Shown: positions 1 to 5,774 of the stretch, in pieces
How the letters are laid out: the number at the start of each line of letters is the position of its first letter
Numbering within the stretch: position 1 is the stretch's first letter
Source of the DNA: an uncultured Erysipelotrichaceae bacterium
GTDB lineage: Bacteria > Bacillota_I > Bacilli_A > Erysipelotrichales > Coprobacillaceae
NCBI GenBank assembly: GCA_947573745.1
Contig: CANPGX010000015.1
Coordinates: forward strand, 1-12,463
DNA length: 12,463 bases
Direction of reading: 5' to 3'
The notes under the pieces: model-generated
What the model saw: the letters and a program-made list of their open reading frames with translations, nothing else
What the model was told of the DNA's origin: nothing
Database searches by the model: none
Position numbers and translations under genes: made by a program

Positions 1-311
1 ATATTGAGAAACAAAAACGTGACTATGAGGCATTGGAAGAAAAAATCAAGAAATATGCTTATCAGGATGAAAGTAGTAAAGAAGGACTTGAGACCATGAT
101 GTTAAAATCTATGGTTAAAATGAAAACAATGATGAATCATGATGTTCATCATCTTTGTAAGATGTTAATAGAAGGAAGCAATAAAGCGGTCATTACAATG
201 ACATCCTTGCTGAATCAATATCCAGATATGGATGAAACATTATACCATCTTGTAGAGACCTTTTTAGAAACGGCAAAGCAACATATTGAAACATGGAAAA
301 TCTATTTATGA
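1..311 (+). CDS. C-terminal part of an unrecognised helical protein (5' end outside window)
   Basis: The reading frame is open from base 3 to the TGA at 309-311 with no in-frame stop, so the window most likely begins inside this gene. A TTG at 33 could serve as a start, but no convincing ribosome binding site precedes it. The visible ~103 residues look almost entirely alpha-helical: a charged Lys/Glu-rich stretch suited to a coiled coil, then a Met-rich segment (MMLKSMVKMKTMM) and a second part with spaced His, Leu and Met residues ending in ETWKIYL. No signal peptide, membrane segment or catalytic motif is visible in this part. I do not recognise the family. A small helical-bundle protein or the tail of a larger coiled-coil protein are both possible. 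It ends directly in a bidirectional terminator, so it is the last gene of a rightward transcript. Confidence 0.6.
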   Translation, partial: IEKQKRDYEALEEKIKKYAYQDESSKEGLETMMLKSMVKMKTMMNHDVHHLCKMLIEGSNKAVITMTSLLNQYPDMDETLYHLVETFLETAKQHIETWKIYL

Positions 312-343
312 AAAAACAGTGAAACGAACGTTCACTGTTTTTT
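311..343. terminator. Bidirectional rho-independent terminator
   Basis: A perfect 13-bp inverted repeat (311-323 and 331-343) encloses a 7-base loop. The left arm begins with six A and the right arm ends in six T, so both strands give a hairpin followed by a U-run. It sits between convergent genes: it starts at the last base of the upstream stop codon and contains part of the VOC gene's stop codon (342-344). It should end both transcripts. Confidence 0.85.
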
Positions 344-725
344 AAATGGTTATTTCAATTTGATTACCTTCTGGATCTAAAAAACATGTTTCATAATAAC
401 CATCGCCAGTGATACGTGGTCCGCTGACAATAGGATAACCATGTTCTTTGATGCGCTGTGTCAAGGCATCTACAGCTTCCTTGCTTCCTAATGAAAAGGC
501 AAGGTGTGTGAATCCCGTTCGATAGAGTGGCTTATCTAAAAGTGCCATATCAGGGCGACACATCAATTCTAGACGGGCACCCTCTTCAAAAGTAAGAAAG
601 TATGTTTTTAATTGTGTTTTAGGGTTCATATAGGGTGCATGAGATGTCGCATTTAAATATGTTTCATAAAATACACGCATTTTCTCAATATCTTGCACGT
701 AGATAGCGATATGTTCTATTTTCAT
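342..725 (-). CDS. VOC-family (glyoxalase/dioxygenase fold) metalloenzyme
   Basis: This is a 127-residue protein of the vicinal oxygen chelate superfamily, with two beta-alpha-beta-beta-beta modules. It opens with the typical MKIEHIAIYVQDIEK strand and helix. All four usual metal ligands appear present: His5, Glu53 (in RLELM), His74 (in FTHLAFS) and Glu124 (in NQIEITI). The motif DPEGNQIEI near the end is standard for glyoxalase-like members. I chose the ATG at 725, which overlaps the phosphorylase stop as ATGA and gives the normal family start. An ATG at 737 would add MGSG but lies directly against the AAGGA that probably serves as ribosome binding site. The overlap implies translational coupling to the purine nucleoside phosphorylase. 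Substrate cannot be told from sequence: lactoylglutathione-lyase-like, isomerase or resistance roles are all possible. Confidence 0.85.
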   Translation of the reverse strand: MKIEHIAIYVQDIEKMRVFYETYLNATSHAPYMNPKTQLKTYFLTFEEGARLELMCRPDMALLDKPLYRTGFTHLAFSLGSKEAVDALTQRIKEHGYPIVSGPRITGDGYYETCFLDPEGNQIEITI

Positions 726-1546
726 GCCTGATCCCATTCCTTGATGACTTCTTTTACTAAGGCTACTAATTGTTTCTCTGCCTTGTTGGCAGCTTCCATC
801 ACTTCTTGATGGCTTAATTCATTATTGCTAAGGCCGGCAGCTTTATTAGTAATCAAAGATAATCCCAACGTATTCATGCCACAATGACGCGCTACAATAG
901 CTTCAGGCACAGTAGACATGCCTACAAGGTCTACCCCTAAATGTTTTAAAGCACGGATTTCAAAAGGTGTTTCAAACATTGGCCCTTGACAGAAACAATA
1001 AACACCATGCTTGATAGGCATACCTTGTTTTTTAGCGATACGTTCTGTTAAATCACTTAAACGTTTTGAGTAAACTTCGGTCATATCTTTAAATCTTGGA
1101 CCAAACTCATCTAAGTTAGGACCACGTAAAGGGCTTGGCGCAAAGAAACTAAAATGATCATCAATAATAGCAACATCGCCTGGCATATAATCATCATTGA
1201 GCCCACCAGCAGCATTAGTGACAATTAAGTTTTCAATACCTAATTTAGAAAAGACACGAATAGGTAGTGTCACAGTTTCCATATCATGACCCTCATAATA
1301 ATGAAAACGTCCTGACATCACAAGGACATCACAGCCTTCAATGGTTCCTAGAATCAATTGACCAGCATGACCAGGAATCGTTGAAACTGGAAAATGTGGA
1401 ATATCTTGATAATCAATGACCGTAGGATTTTCCACTAAATGCGCTAAAGGCCCTAAACCTGATCCTAAGATAATAGCGATTTTTGGTTTTTTTTGGCATA
1501 AAGACTGAATTTTAAGTGTTGCTTCATTTATTTTTGTATACATCAT
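722..1546 (-). CDS. punA: Purine nucleoside phosphorylase, trimeric type
   Basis: Cytosolic enzyme that splits purine (deoxy)ribonucleosides with phosphate to free base and (deoxy)ribose-1-phosphate in purine salvage. At 274 residues it has the length of the trimeric, 6-oxopurine-specific class. Visible motifs are the phosphate loop GSGLG (28-32), GRFHYYEG (79-86), NAAGG (111-115), GPMFETPFEIR with the purine-binding Glu192, Met210 in VGMSTVPE, and TNKAAG with Asn234. Asn234 corresponds to the Asn that selects guanine and hypoxanthine in mammalian enzymes. His246 matches the ribose-contacting His. A strong AAGGAGGA lies 5 bases before the ATG at 1546 and 8 before the next ATG at 1543, so either may be used and the second has the better spacing. 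The gene is first of a two-gene operon with the VOC protein and is divergent from the HD-domain dNTPase-like gene. Confidence 0.95.
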   Translation of the reverse strand: MMYTKINEATLKIQSLCQKKPKIAIILGSGLGPLAHLVENPTVIDYQDIPHFPVSTIPGHAGQLILGTIEGCDVLVMSGRFHYYEGHDMETVTLPIRVFSKLGIENLIVTNAAGGLNDDYMPGDVAIIDDHFSFFAPSPLRGPNLDEFGPRFKDMTEVYSKRLSDLTERIAKKQGMPIKHGVYCFCQGPMFETPFEIRALKHLGVDLVGMSTVPEAIVARHCGMNTLGLSLITNKAAGLSNNELSHQEVMEAANKAEKQLVALVKEVIKEWDQA

Positions 1547-1564
1547 GATTTCCTCCTTATTTAT

Positions 1565-1593
1565 ATCATAATCAAAATGAAGGTCTTTGTCAT
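1565..1593 (-). promoter_or_regulatory. Probable sigma-A promoter of punA-VOC operon
   Basis: Read on the minus strand, ATGACA (1593-1588) is followed after 17 bases by TATGAT (1570-1565), each one base from consensus. The start point would lie near 1558, inside the AAGGAGGA region or just before it, giving a very short leader of about 12-15 bases. Seven-base inverted arms ATATCAT (1563-1569) and ATGATAT (1592-1598) overlap both promoter boxes. Confidence 0.55.
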
Positions 1594-1597
1594 GATA

Positions 1598-1627
1598 TTT
1601 TCAAATAAAAAGAATTTATGATAAAAT
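1598..1627 (+). promoter_or_regulatory. Candidate promoter of the HD-domain gene
   Basis: TTTTCA (1598-1603) and TAAAAT (1622-1627) are separated by 18 bases, about 30 bases before the GGGGGG ribosome binding site. TATATT at 1633-1638 is an alternative -10 with a poorer upstream box. The assignment rests only on box similarity and position in the divergent intergenic region. Confidence 0.4.
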
Positions 1628-1657
1628 AAACGTATATTCTTATAGGGGGGATGCCAG

Positions 1658-2905
1658 ATGTCTGAAAAAGTTTTTTCTTTAAAGCAAGATCGTTTGTTAG
1701 AAGGGCGTGTCTTTCGTGATCCTATTCATAATTATATCCATGTAGACTATGGCATTTTTTGGAAACTGATCAATACGAAAGAAATGCAACGTTTAAGAAG
1801 AATTCATCAATTAGGTGGTGCCTGTCAAGTCTATCATGGGGCGGAACATTCACGTTTTAATCATTCTTTGGGTGTCTATGAAGTGGTGCGTCAAATGTGT
1901 GAAAGCGTTGCTTTAAAAGAACAATTGAGTGAATATGACCAGGTTTGTGTATTATGTGCAGCCTTACTTCATGATATTGGACATGGACCCTTTTCACATG
2001 CCTTTGAGCATATTTTCCCTATCCACCATGAAATATACACAACGAAGATCATTTTAGGTCATAGTGAAGTTCATGATGTCTTGAAAAGTTATGATGAGCA
2101 TTTACCAACGGATATCGCGCGTATCATTGATAAAAGTCATCCACATCAAATCCTTATTCAAATGATCACCAGTCAATTGGATGGAGATCGTATGGATTTT
2201 TTATTACGTGATTCTTATTTTACAGGGACAACGTATGGAAAGTTTGATATGAATCGTATTTTAAGAACGATGCGTATTTTTCAGGGACAGTTAGTTTTTA
2301 AAGAGTCAGGAACGCAAGCTATCGAAAATTATATTTTGGCAAGATATCATATGTATTGGCAAGTTTATTATCATCCTGTTTCACGAAGTTATGAACAGTT
2401 ATTAGGCTCACTTTTTTTAAGGGTGCGTGATCTTTATCAAGAAGGCTATGTTTTTAAAAAGGATATTTCTTTGCTTATTCCATTTTTAGAGAATCATGTA
2501 TCTGTAGAAGATTATCTAAGATTAGATGAGAGTGTTTTACAATACTATATAGCTTCATTTCAGGATGAAACGGATTCTATTTTAAGTGATCTTGCTTATC
2601 GTTTTTTAAACCGTCATTTGTTGAAATATTGCGATTTAAAAACACCAAAACGATTAGCTCAGCTTCAAGCATTAGCTCAAGAAAAGGGATATCCACCACG
2701 TTACTATATTTTGACAGATGACCAAAAGCAAGTCCCTTATCAATATAATATGAATGATGATGTCAATGAAATTCTTATTTTGAAAGACGAAAAACTTTAT
2801 CCACTTTCAGAAGTGTCTGAAGTTGTTTACGCTATTGTACATTCTTCAAGGAGTAAACGTGATACTAAAGTTTATTATCCACAAGAGATCATCAACGATC
2901 TTTAA
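1658..2905 (+). CDS. HD-domain protein, SAMHD1/YwfO-like dNTP triphosphohydrolase
   Basis: This 415-residue cytosolic protein belongs to the HD superfamily branch that includes SAMHD1, Bacillus YwfO and an Enterococcus faecalis dNTPase. Members hydrolyse dNTPs to deoxynucleoside and triphosphate. It starts with the characteristic RVFRDPIHNYIHVD segment, followed by HSRFNHSLGVY (His64, His69), the metal-binding HD pair in LLHDIGHGPFSHAFEH (His105-Asp106), and TSQLDGDRMDFLLRDS (171-186), which supplies the last metal-binding Asp. YHPVSRSYEQL further on is also typical. The C-terminal ~150 residues are less conserved and may serve oligomerisation or allosteric control. The ATG at 1658 follows a G-rich site (AGGGGGG) at 8 bases. 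The gene is divergent from punA, which could consume the deoxynucleosides produced, and overlaps the convergent PBP gene by 14 bases. dNTPase activity is inferred from family membership. Confidence 0.88.
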   Translation: MSEKVFSLKQDRLLEGRVFRDPIHNYIHVDYGIFWKLINTKEMQRLRRIHQLGGACQVYHGAEHSRFNHSLGVYEVVRQMCESVALKEQLSEYDQVCVLCAALLHDIGHGPFSHAFEHIFPIHHEIYTTKIILGHSEVHDVLKSYDEHLPTDIARIIDKSHPHQILIQMITSQLDGDRMDFLLRDSYFTGTTYGKFDMNRILRTMRIFQGQLVFKESGTQAIENYILARYHMYWQVYYHPVSRSYEQLLGSLFLRVRDLYQEGYVFKKDISLLIPFLENHVSVEDYLRLDESVLQYYIASFQDETDSILSDLAYRFLNRHLLKYCDLKTPKRLAQLQALAQEKGYPPRYYILTDDQKQVPYQYNMNDDVNEILILKDEKLYPLSEVSEVVYAIVHSSRSKRDTKVYYPQEIINDL

Positions 2906-4769
2906 ACCAATAAGTTAATCCATCACTGCTGAATTGTCCACTATTGGGGTCTATTTTTAAAGCGGTGATGTTTTCATCTGGTTCATAGAAATGATCTTCG
3001 GTATGTTGGGTGAGTGTTTCGCCCATATCATAAAAGATGGCTTTACATACTTTCCGTGAATCATAATCATCCATTTCTCGATGATCGTCATAGCCTACCC
3101 AACAAGCAATCAAGATATCAGGACAGTATCCAATCGCCCAGCTATCCCATTCGCTTGTACCTGATTTCCCGGCAAAAGTTCGTGTTGGTTTAAAGGCGGA
3201 CATTGTGGCATTAGAATAGCTTGTATAGCGATTTTCAAAAGGGGCCGTTAATAATTGATTTAAGACAAGACAGCTTGTTCGATCAAAGCGTTGTTCTTGG
3301 GTGCTTTTGTGTTCATAGAGGATATTTCCTTGGCCATCTTCAATTCTTTCAATCGCATAAAGAGGTTCATAACTTCCTTCTGAAGCAAAGACATTATAGA
3401 TATCAGCAAGTTTAAAGACATTTGTTGAAAGGGTGCCTAAAGCTAAAGATGGATGGGGAGATAGATCTGAAAATCCAAATTGTTTAAGGCAGTTTGTTAA
3501 TGTTTGTTCGCCAAGAAACAAATGTGTTTTTACAGCGTAAATATTATCAGAAACCGCAATCGCTTTTGCAAGACTAATGTCTTGATTGGCATAGCTTTCA
3601 GCAAAATTTTTGGGACTATAAATTTCACCACTTTCTAATTGGAATGTGGTTGGGGCACTTAAAAACATGGTATTAGGTTGAAAGCCATTTTCAATCGCTA
3701 AATAATAAAGTAAAGGTTTAATGGTAGAGGCAACTTGTCTCGTAGAATCAATGGCACGGTTAAATTGTGAATCATGGTAATCTCTCCCACCAGCGAGGGC
3801 CAATATCTGGCTACTGTAAGGTTTAACGACAATACTAGCAACCTGGAGCTCTGTCTCTGGCATTTCTTTTTCAATGGTAGAAGATAATAGGGATTGCACA
3901 TTTAAATCTAAAGTCGTATATACTTTTAAACCATTTTCTAAATGCTGGTTGACATCAAACCCTAATTGACGCAATTCGACATAGATATAATCTCTAAAGT
4001 AATTTAATGTAGGGTCGTAATGATCAGAAGTATTATTTAAAACTACTTTTTCTTTTTGGTAAATAGAATAATCTTCCTGACTAATATAGCCTTGTTCCAA
4101 AAGGGCATCTAAAACCACTTCACGACGTAAGTAAGCCTTATCTAAATCGACAAAGGGGGAATAAATAGCTGGACCATTCACAATTCCAGCGAGTAAAGCA
4201 GATTCACTATAGGTCAAAGATCGCGCATGTTTATTAAAATAAAAAAGACTGGCATTCTCAATACCATAAATACCATGACCAAAGTAGGCACTATTGACAT
4301 AGCCTTCTAAAATCTTTTCTTTGTTGTAATGTGTTTCCATTCTTAAAGCGATAAAAGCTTCACTTATTTTTCTTTTCCATGTTTTATCATTGTTTAAATA
4401 AAGTAATCTTGCATATTGTTGTGTAATGGTACTAGCACCTTGAGTTTTTGATTGATGTAAAAGATTGACAGTAATGGCTCTGGCTAAACTTAGAAAGTCA
4501 ATCCCTTTATGTTCATAAAAACGTCGATCTTCAATTGCGACAATACTTTCTAAAAAACTTTGGTTGACCTCTTCAAGATCGACCCATGTACCATTGCTAC
4601 GGTTATTAGATTGATAAAAAACTTGACCATTTTGATCAATCAATTGTAGATATTGGCTCTTACCAATGGATGGTTTTTCTATCAAAAAAGCCAAAAGATA
4701 AAAAGAAGCAAGGATCATTATGGCACAACTAATCATGATGACAAAAATACGATACCATTTCTTGAGCAT
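2892..4769 (-). CDS. Class A penicillin-binding protein (bifunctional transglycosylase/transpeptidase)
   Basis: Membrane-anchored enzyme that polymerises glycan strands from lipid II and cross-links their peptides outside the cell. In the 625-residue form a short basic N-terminus precedes one transmembrane segment (about residues 6-31). The GT51 domain follows, with catalytic Glu80 in EDRRFYEHKGID, GASTITQQYARLLYL, and KISEAFIALRMETHYNKEKILEGYVNSAYFGHG split across 134-168. The transpeptidase domain shows STIK (Ser348 nucleophile), SDN (407-409) and KSGT (535-538), so both activities look intact. It ends soon after the transpeptidase domain, without a long Ser/Gly/Pro tail. I chose the ATG at 4769, which has AAGGGG at 8 bases. 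A GTG at 4778 would add three residues but abuts that site. The paralogue (PBP1A, PBP1B, PBP2C type) cannot be fixed from sequence. Confidence 0.95.
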   Translation of the reverse strand: MLKKWYRIFVIMISCAIMILASFYLLAFLIEKPSIGKSQYLQLIDQNGQVFYQSNNRSNGTWVDLEEVNQSFLESIVAIEDRRFYEHKGIDFLSLARAITVNLLHQSKTQGASTITQQYARLLYLNNDKTWKRKISEAFIALRMETHYNKEKILEGYVNSAYFGHGIYGIENASLFYFNKHARSLTYSESALLAGIVNGPAIYSPFVDLDKAYLRREVVLDALLEQGYISQEDYSIYQKEKVVLNNTSDHYDPTLNYFRDYIYVELRQLGFDVNQHLENGLKVYTTLDLNVQSLLSSTIEKEMPETELQVASIVVKPYSSQILALAGGRDYHDSQFNRAIDSTRQVASTIKPLLYYLAIENGFQPNTMFLSAPTTFQLESGEIYSPKNFAESYANQDISLAKAIAVSDNIYAVKTHLFLGEQTLTNCLKQFGFSDLSPHPSLALGTLSTNVFKLADIYNVFASEGSYEPLYAIERIEDGQGNILYEHKSTQEQRFDRTSCLVLNQLLTAPFENRYTSYSNATMSAFKPTRTFAGKSGTSEWDSWAIGYCPDILIACWVGYDDHREMDDYDSRKVCKAIFYDMGETLTQHTEDHFYEPDENITALKIDPNSGQFSSDGLTYWFKDR

Positions 4770-4784
4770 TTTGATCACCCCTTT

Positions 4785-4814
4785 TTATCATTTTTTCCCA
4801 AAGTGTGATATAAT
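4785..4814 (+). promoter_or_regulatory. Extended -10 promoter of the DUF1934 gene
   Basis: A perfect TATAAT (4809-4814) carries an extended TG one base upstream (TGATATAAT), with TTATCA (4785-4790) as a fair -35 at 18 bases. The expected start point near 4821 is only about 12 bases from the ATG at 4833, so the leader is very short. Confidence 0.65.
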
Positions 4815-4839
4815 ATTCAATGGTGATTAAAAATGTCTC
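4810..4839 (-). promoter_or_regulatory. Possible promoter of the PBP gene
   Basis: On the minus strand GAGACA (4839-4834) and TATTAT (4815-4810) are 18 bases apart. The -10 box occupies nearly the same bases as the TATAAT of the rightward promoter, and the -35 lies within the first codons of the DUF1934 gene. A weak assignment from box similarity only. Confidence 0.35.
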
Positions 4840-5228
4840 AAACAGTCAATGTTTTTTATAAAAGTATTATTTTATCGCAAGGACATAAGGAAACTTTAGA
4901 ATATCATGGTCAAGGGGTGCTATCTCAACATGGGCTCTATGATCATCTTGATTTTAAAGCTGATCAACATCATTTTCAAATTGATTATAAAGATGATGAA
5001 GTTATTTTAAAAAATCATCAACAAGCTTTGAATCTTCATCGTCATCAGATCAAAGACAATGACTATCCAACGGATTTTGGTGTTCTTCATTTAAAAACGA
5101 AACTTTTAAAGTTAGATGGCCATCAGGATCATTTACACTTAGTTTATGAATTGTATGATCAAACAACCTTGTTATCAAAGATTTTTATGAAGATACACTA
5201 TATACCTGTTCATGAAGAAGCTGTTTAA
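4833..5228 (+). CDS. YwiB/DUF1934-family calycin-like small protein
   Basis: A 131-residue cytosolic protein with no signal peptide, probably all beta strand. The order of features (early strand, YHGQGVLSQ, FKADQHHFQIDYKDDEVILKN, then alternating strands such as HLHLVYELYD) fits the DUF1934/YwiB family of small beta-barrel proteins, whose members have no established biochemical role. It is unusually rich in His, Asp and Gln. In Bacillus subtilis ywiB lies beside argS, and here argS is three genes downstream, which supports the call. The start ATG at 4833 has only a weak TGGTGAT-type ribosome binding site, and the promoter predicts a leader of about 12 bases. It may be translated with little or no Shine-Dalgarno help. 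The family assignment is probable, not certain. Confidence 0.7.
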   Translation: MSQTVNVFYKSIILSQGHKETLEYHGQGVLSQHGLYDHLDFKADQHHFQIDYKDDEVILKNHQQALNLHRHQIKDNDYPTDFGVLHLKTKLLKLDGHQDHLHLVYELYDQTTLLSKIFMKIHYIPVHEEAV

Positions 5229-5238
5229 GGCTTCTTTT
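5215..5238 (+). terminator. Weak terminator after the DUF1934 gene
   Basis: A 7-bp stem AAGAAGC/GCTTCTT (5215-5221, 5230-5236) has an 8-base loop that contains the stop codon TAA (5226-5228), and is followed by only TT then A-rich sequence. The short U-run suggests partial termination, so some read-through into marR is likely. Confidence 0.4.
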
Positions 5239-5242
5239 AAAA

Positions 5243-5262
5243 TACTTAAAATTTTTTAAATA
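5243..5262. promoter_or_regulatory. Upstream operator-like palindrome of marR-degV
   Basis: TACTTAAAATTTTTTAAATA matches the perfect palindrome at 5297-5316 in 18 of 20 positions. It ends five bases before the -35 box of the marR promoter. Its start is 54 bases before that of the second copy, about five helical turns, so two bound dimers would lie on the same face of the DNA and flank the promoter. Confidence 0.6.
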
Positions 5263-5267
5263 TTTTA

Positions 5268-5295
5268 TTGACAAAGAAGCATAAAATGATAATAT
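5268..5295 (+). promoter_or_regulatory. Promoter of marR-degV operon
   Basis: A perfect TTGACA (5268-5273) is followed after 16 bases by TAATAT (5290-5295) within the AT-rich TGATAATATATACT. The boxes lie between two operator-like palindromes, the second of which starts two bases after the -10 and covers the expected start point. Confidence 0.65.
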
Positions 5296-5296
5296 A

Positions 5297-5316
5297 TACT
5301 TAAAATATTTTAAGTA
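5297..5316. promoter_or_regulatory. Perfect 20-bp palindrome, probable MarR autoregulatory operator
   Basis: TACTTAAAATATTTTAAGTA reads the same on both strands. It begins two bases after the -10 box, spans the likely transcription start and ends two bases before the GGAGG of marR. A dimeric winged-helix protein bound here would block transcription. Length and symmetry are usual for MarR-family sites. Confidence 0.7.
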
Positions 5317-5327
5317 ATGGAGGAACT

Positions 5328-5774
5328 ATGATAGAAAAAAAATTTCAACACGTCTATGATTTGTTCAAAGCTAAATTTTATGACTCTATTTGTAAAAGTG
5401 ATCCGAATCTCACGGTCAATGAAGCATTTAGCCTAGAAATTATTTATATGTTAAAAGAACCAACCATTTTAGAATATGCTTCTTATATGGGAATTTCGCA
5501 ACCAAATGCGACTTATAAGATTCGGCAATTAATGGAGAAAGGATATTTAAAAAAAGAAGTGTCTTTGAAAGATAAGCGTGCTTTTAAACTTCAGGTAACA
5601 GATCAATTTATGGCATTATATCGTAAGAATGATCAATATATTGCCATGGTGATGGATATGGTCAAGAAAGCCTTTGATGAACAAAAAGTACAATTATTAG
5701 AAGAGATGCTGACTTATGTAGGAGAGAAATTGGAGGTCTTAGAAGATGAGAATATTGACAGATACAACAAGTGA
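5328..5774 (+). CDS. MarR-family winged-helix transcriptional regulator
   Basis: A 148-residue protein of MarR length and layout: N-terminal dimerisation helix, helix-turn-helix with the recognition helix in ISQPNATYKIRQLMEKGYL (56-74), and the wing KKEVSLKDKRAFKLQVT, with the usual Asp-Lys-Arg (82-84). The C-terminal helices from about 95 complete the dimer interface. The start ATG is set by GGAGG four bases upstream, a rather short spacing. The gene overlaps degV by 29 bases, so the two are coupled. Two matching palindromes flank its promoter, pointing to autorepression. Because the partner is a DegV/FakB-type fatty-acid-binding protein, the ligand may be a fatty acid or its acyl-ACP/acyl-phosphate product, as for FabT of streptococci. 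That is inference; MarR ligands cannot be read from sequence. Confidence 0.88.
   Translation: MIEKKFQHVYDLFKAKFYDSICKSDPNLTVNEAFSLEIIYMLKEPTILEYASYMGISQPNATYKIRQLMEKGYLKKEVSLKDKRAFKLQVTDQFMALYRKNDQYIAMVMDMVKKAFDEQKVQLLEEMLTYVGEKLEVLEDENIDRYNK

Noticed and set aside
3221..3901. Open frames at 3221-3415 (+) and 3698-3901 (-) inside the PBP gene
   Set aside because: Both lie in other frames of a gene with intact catalytic motifs and show no recognisable protein features.
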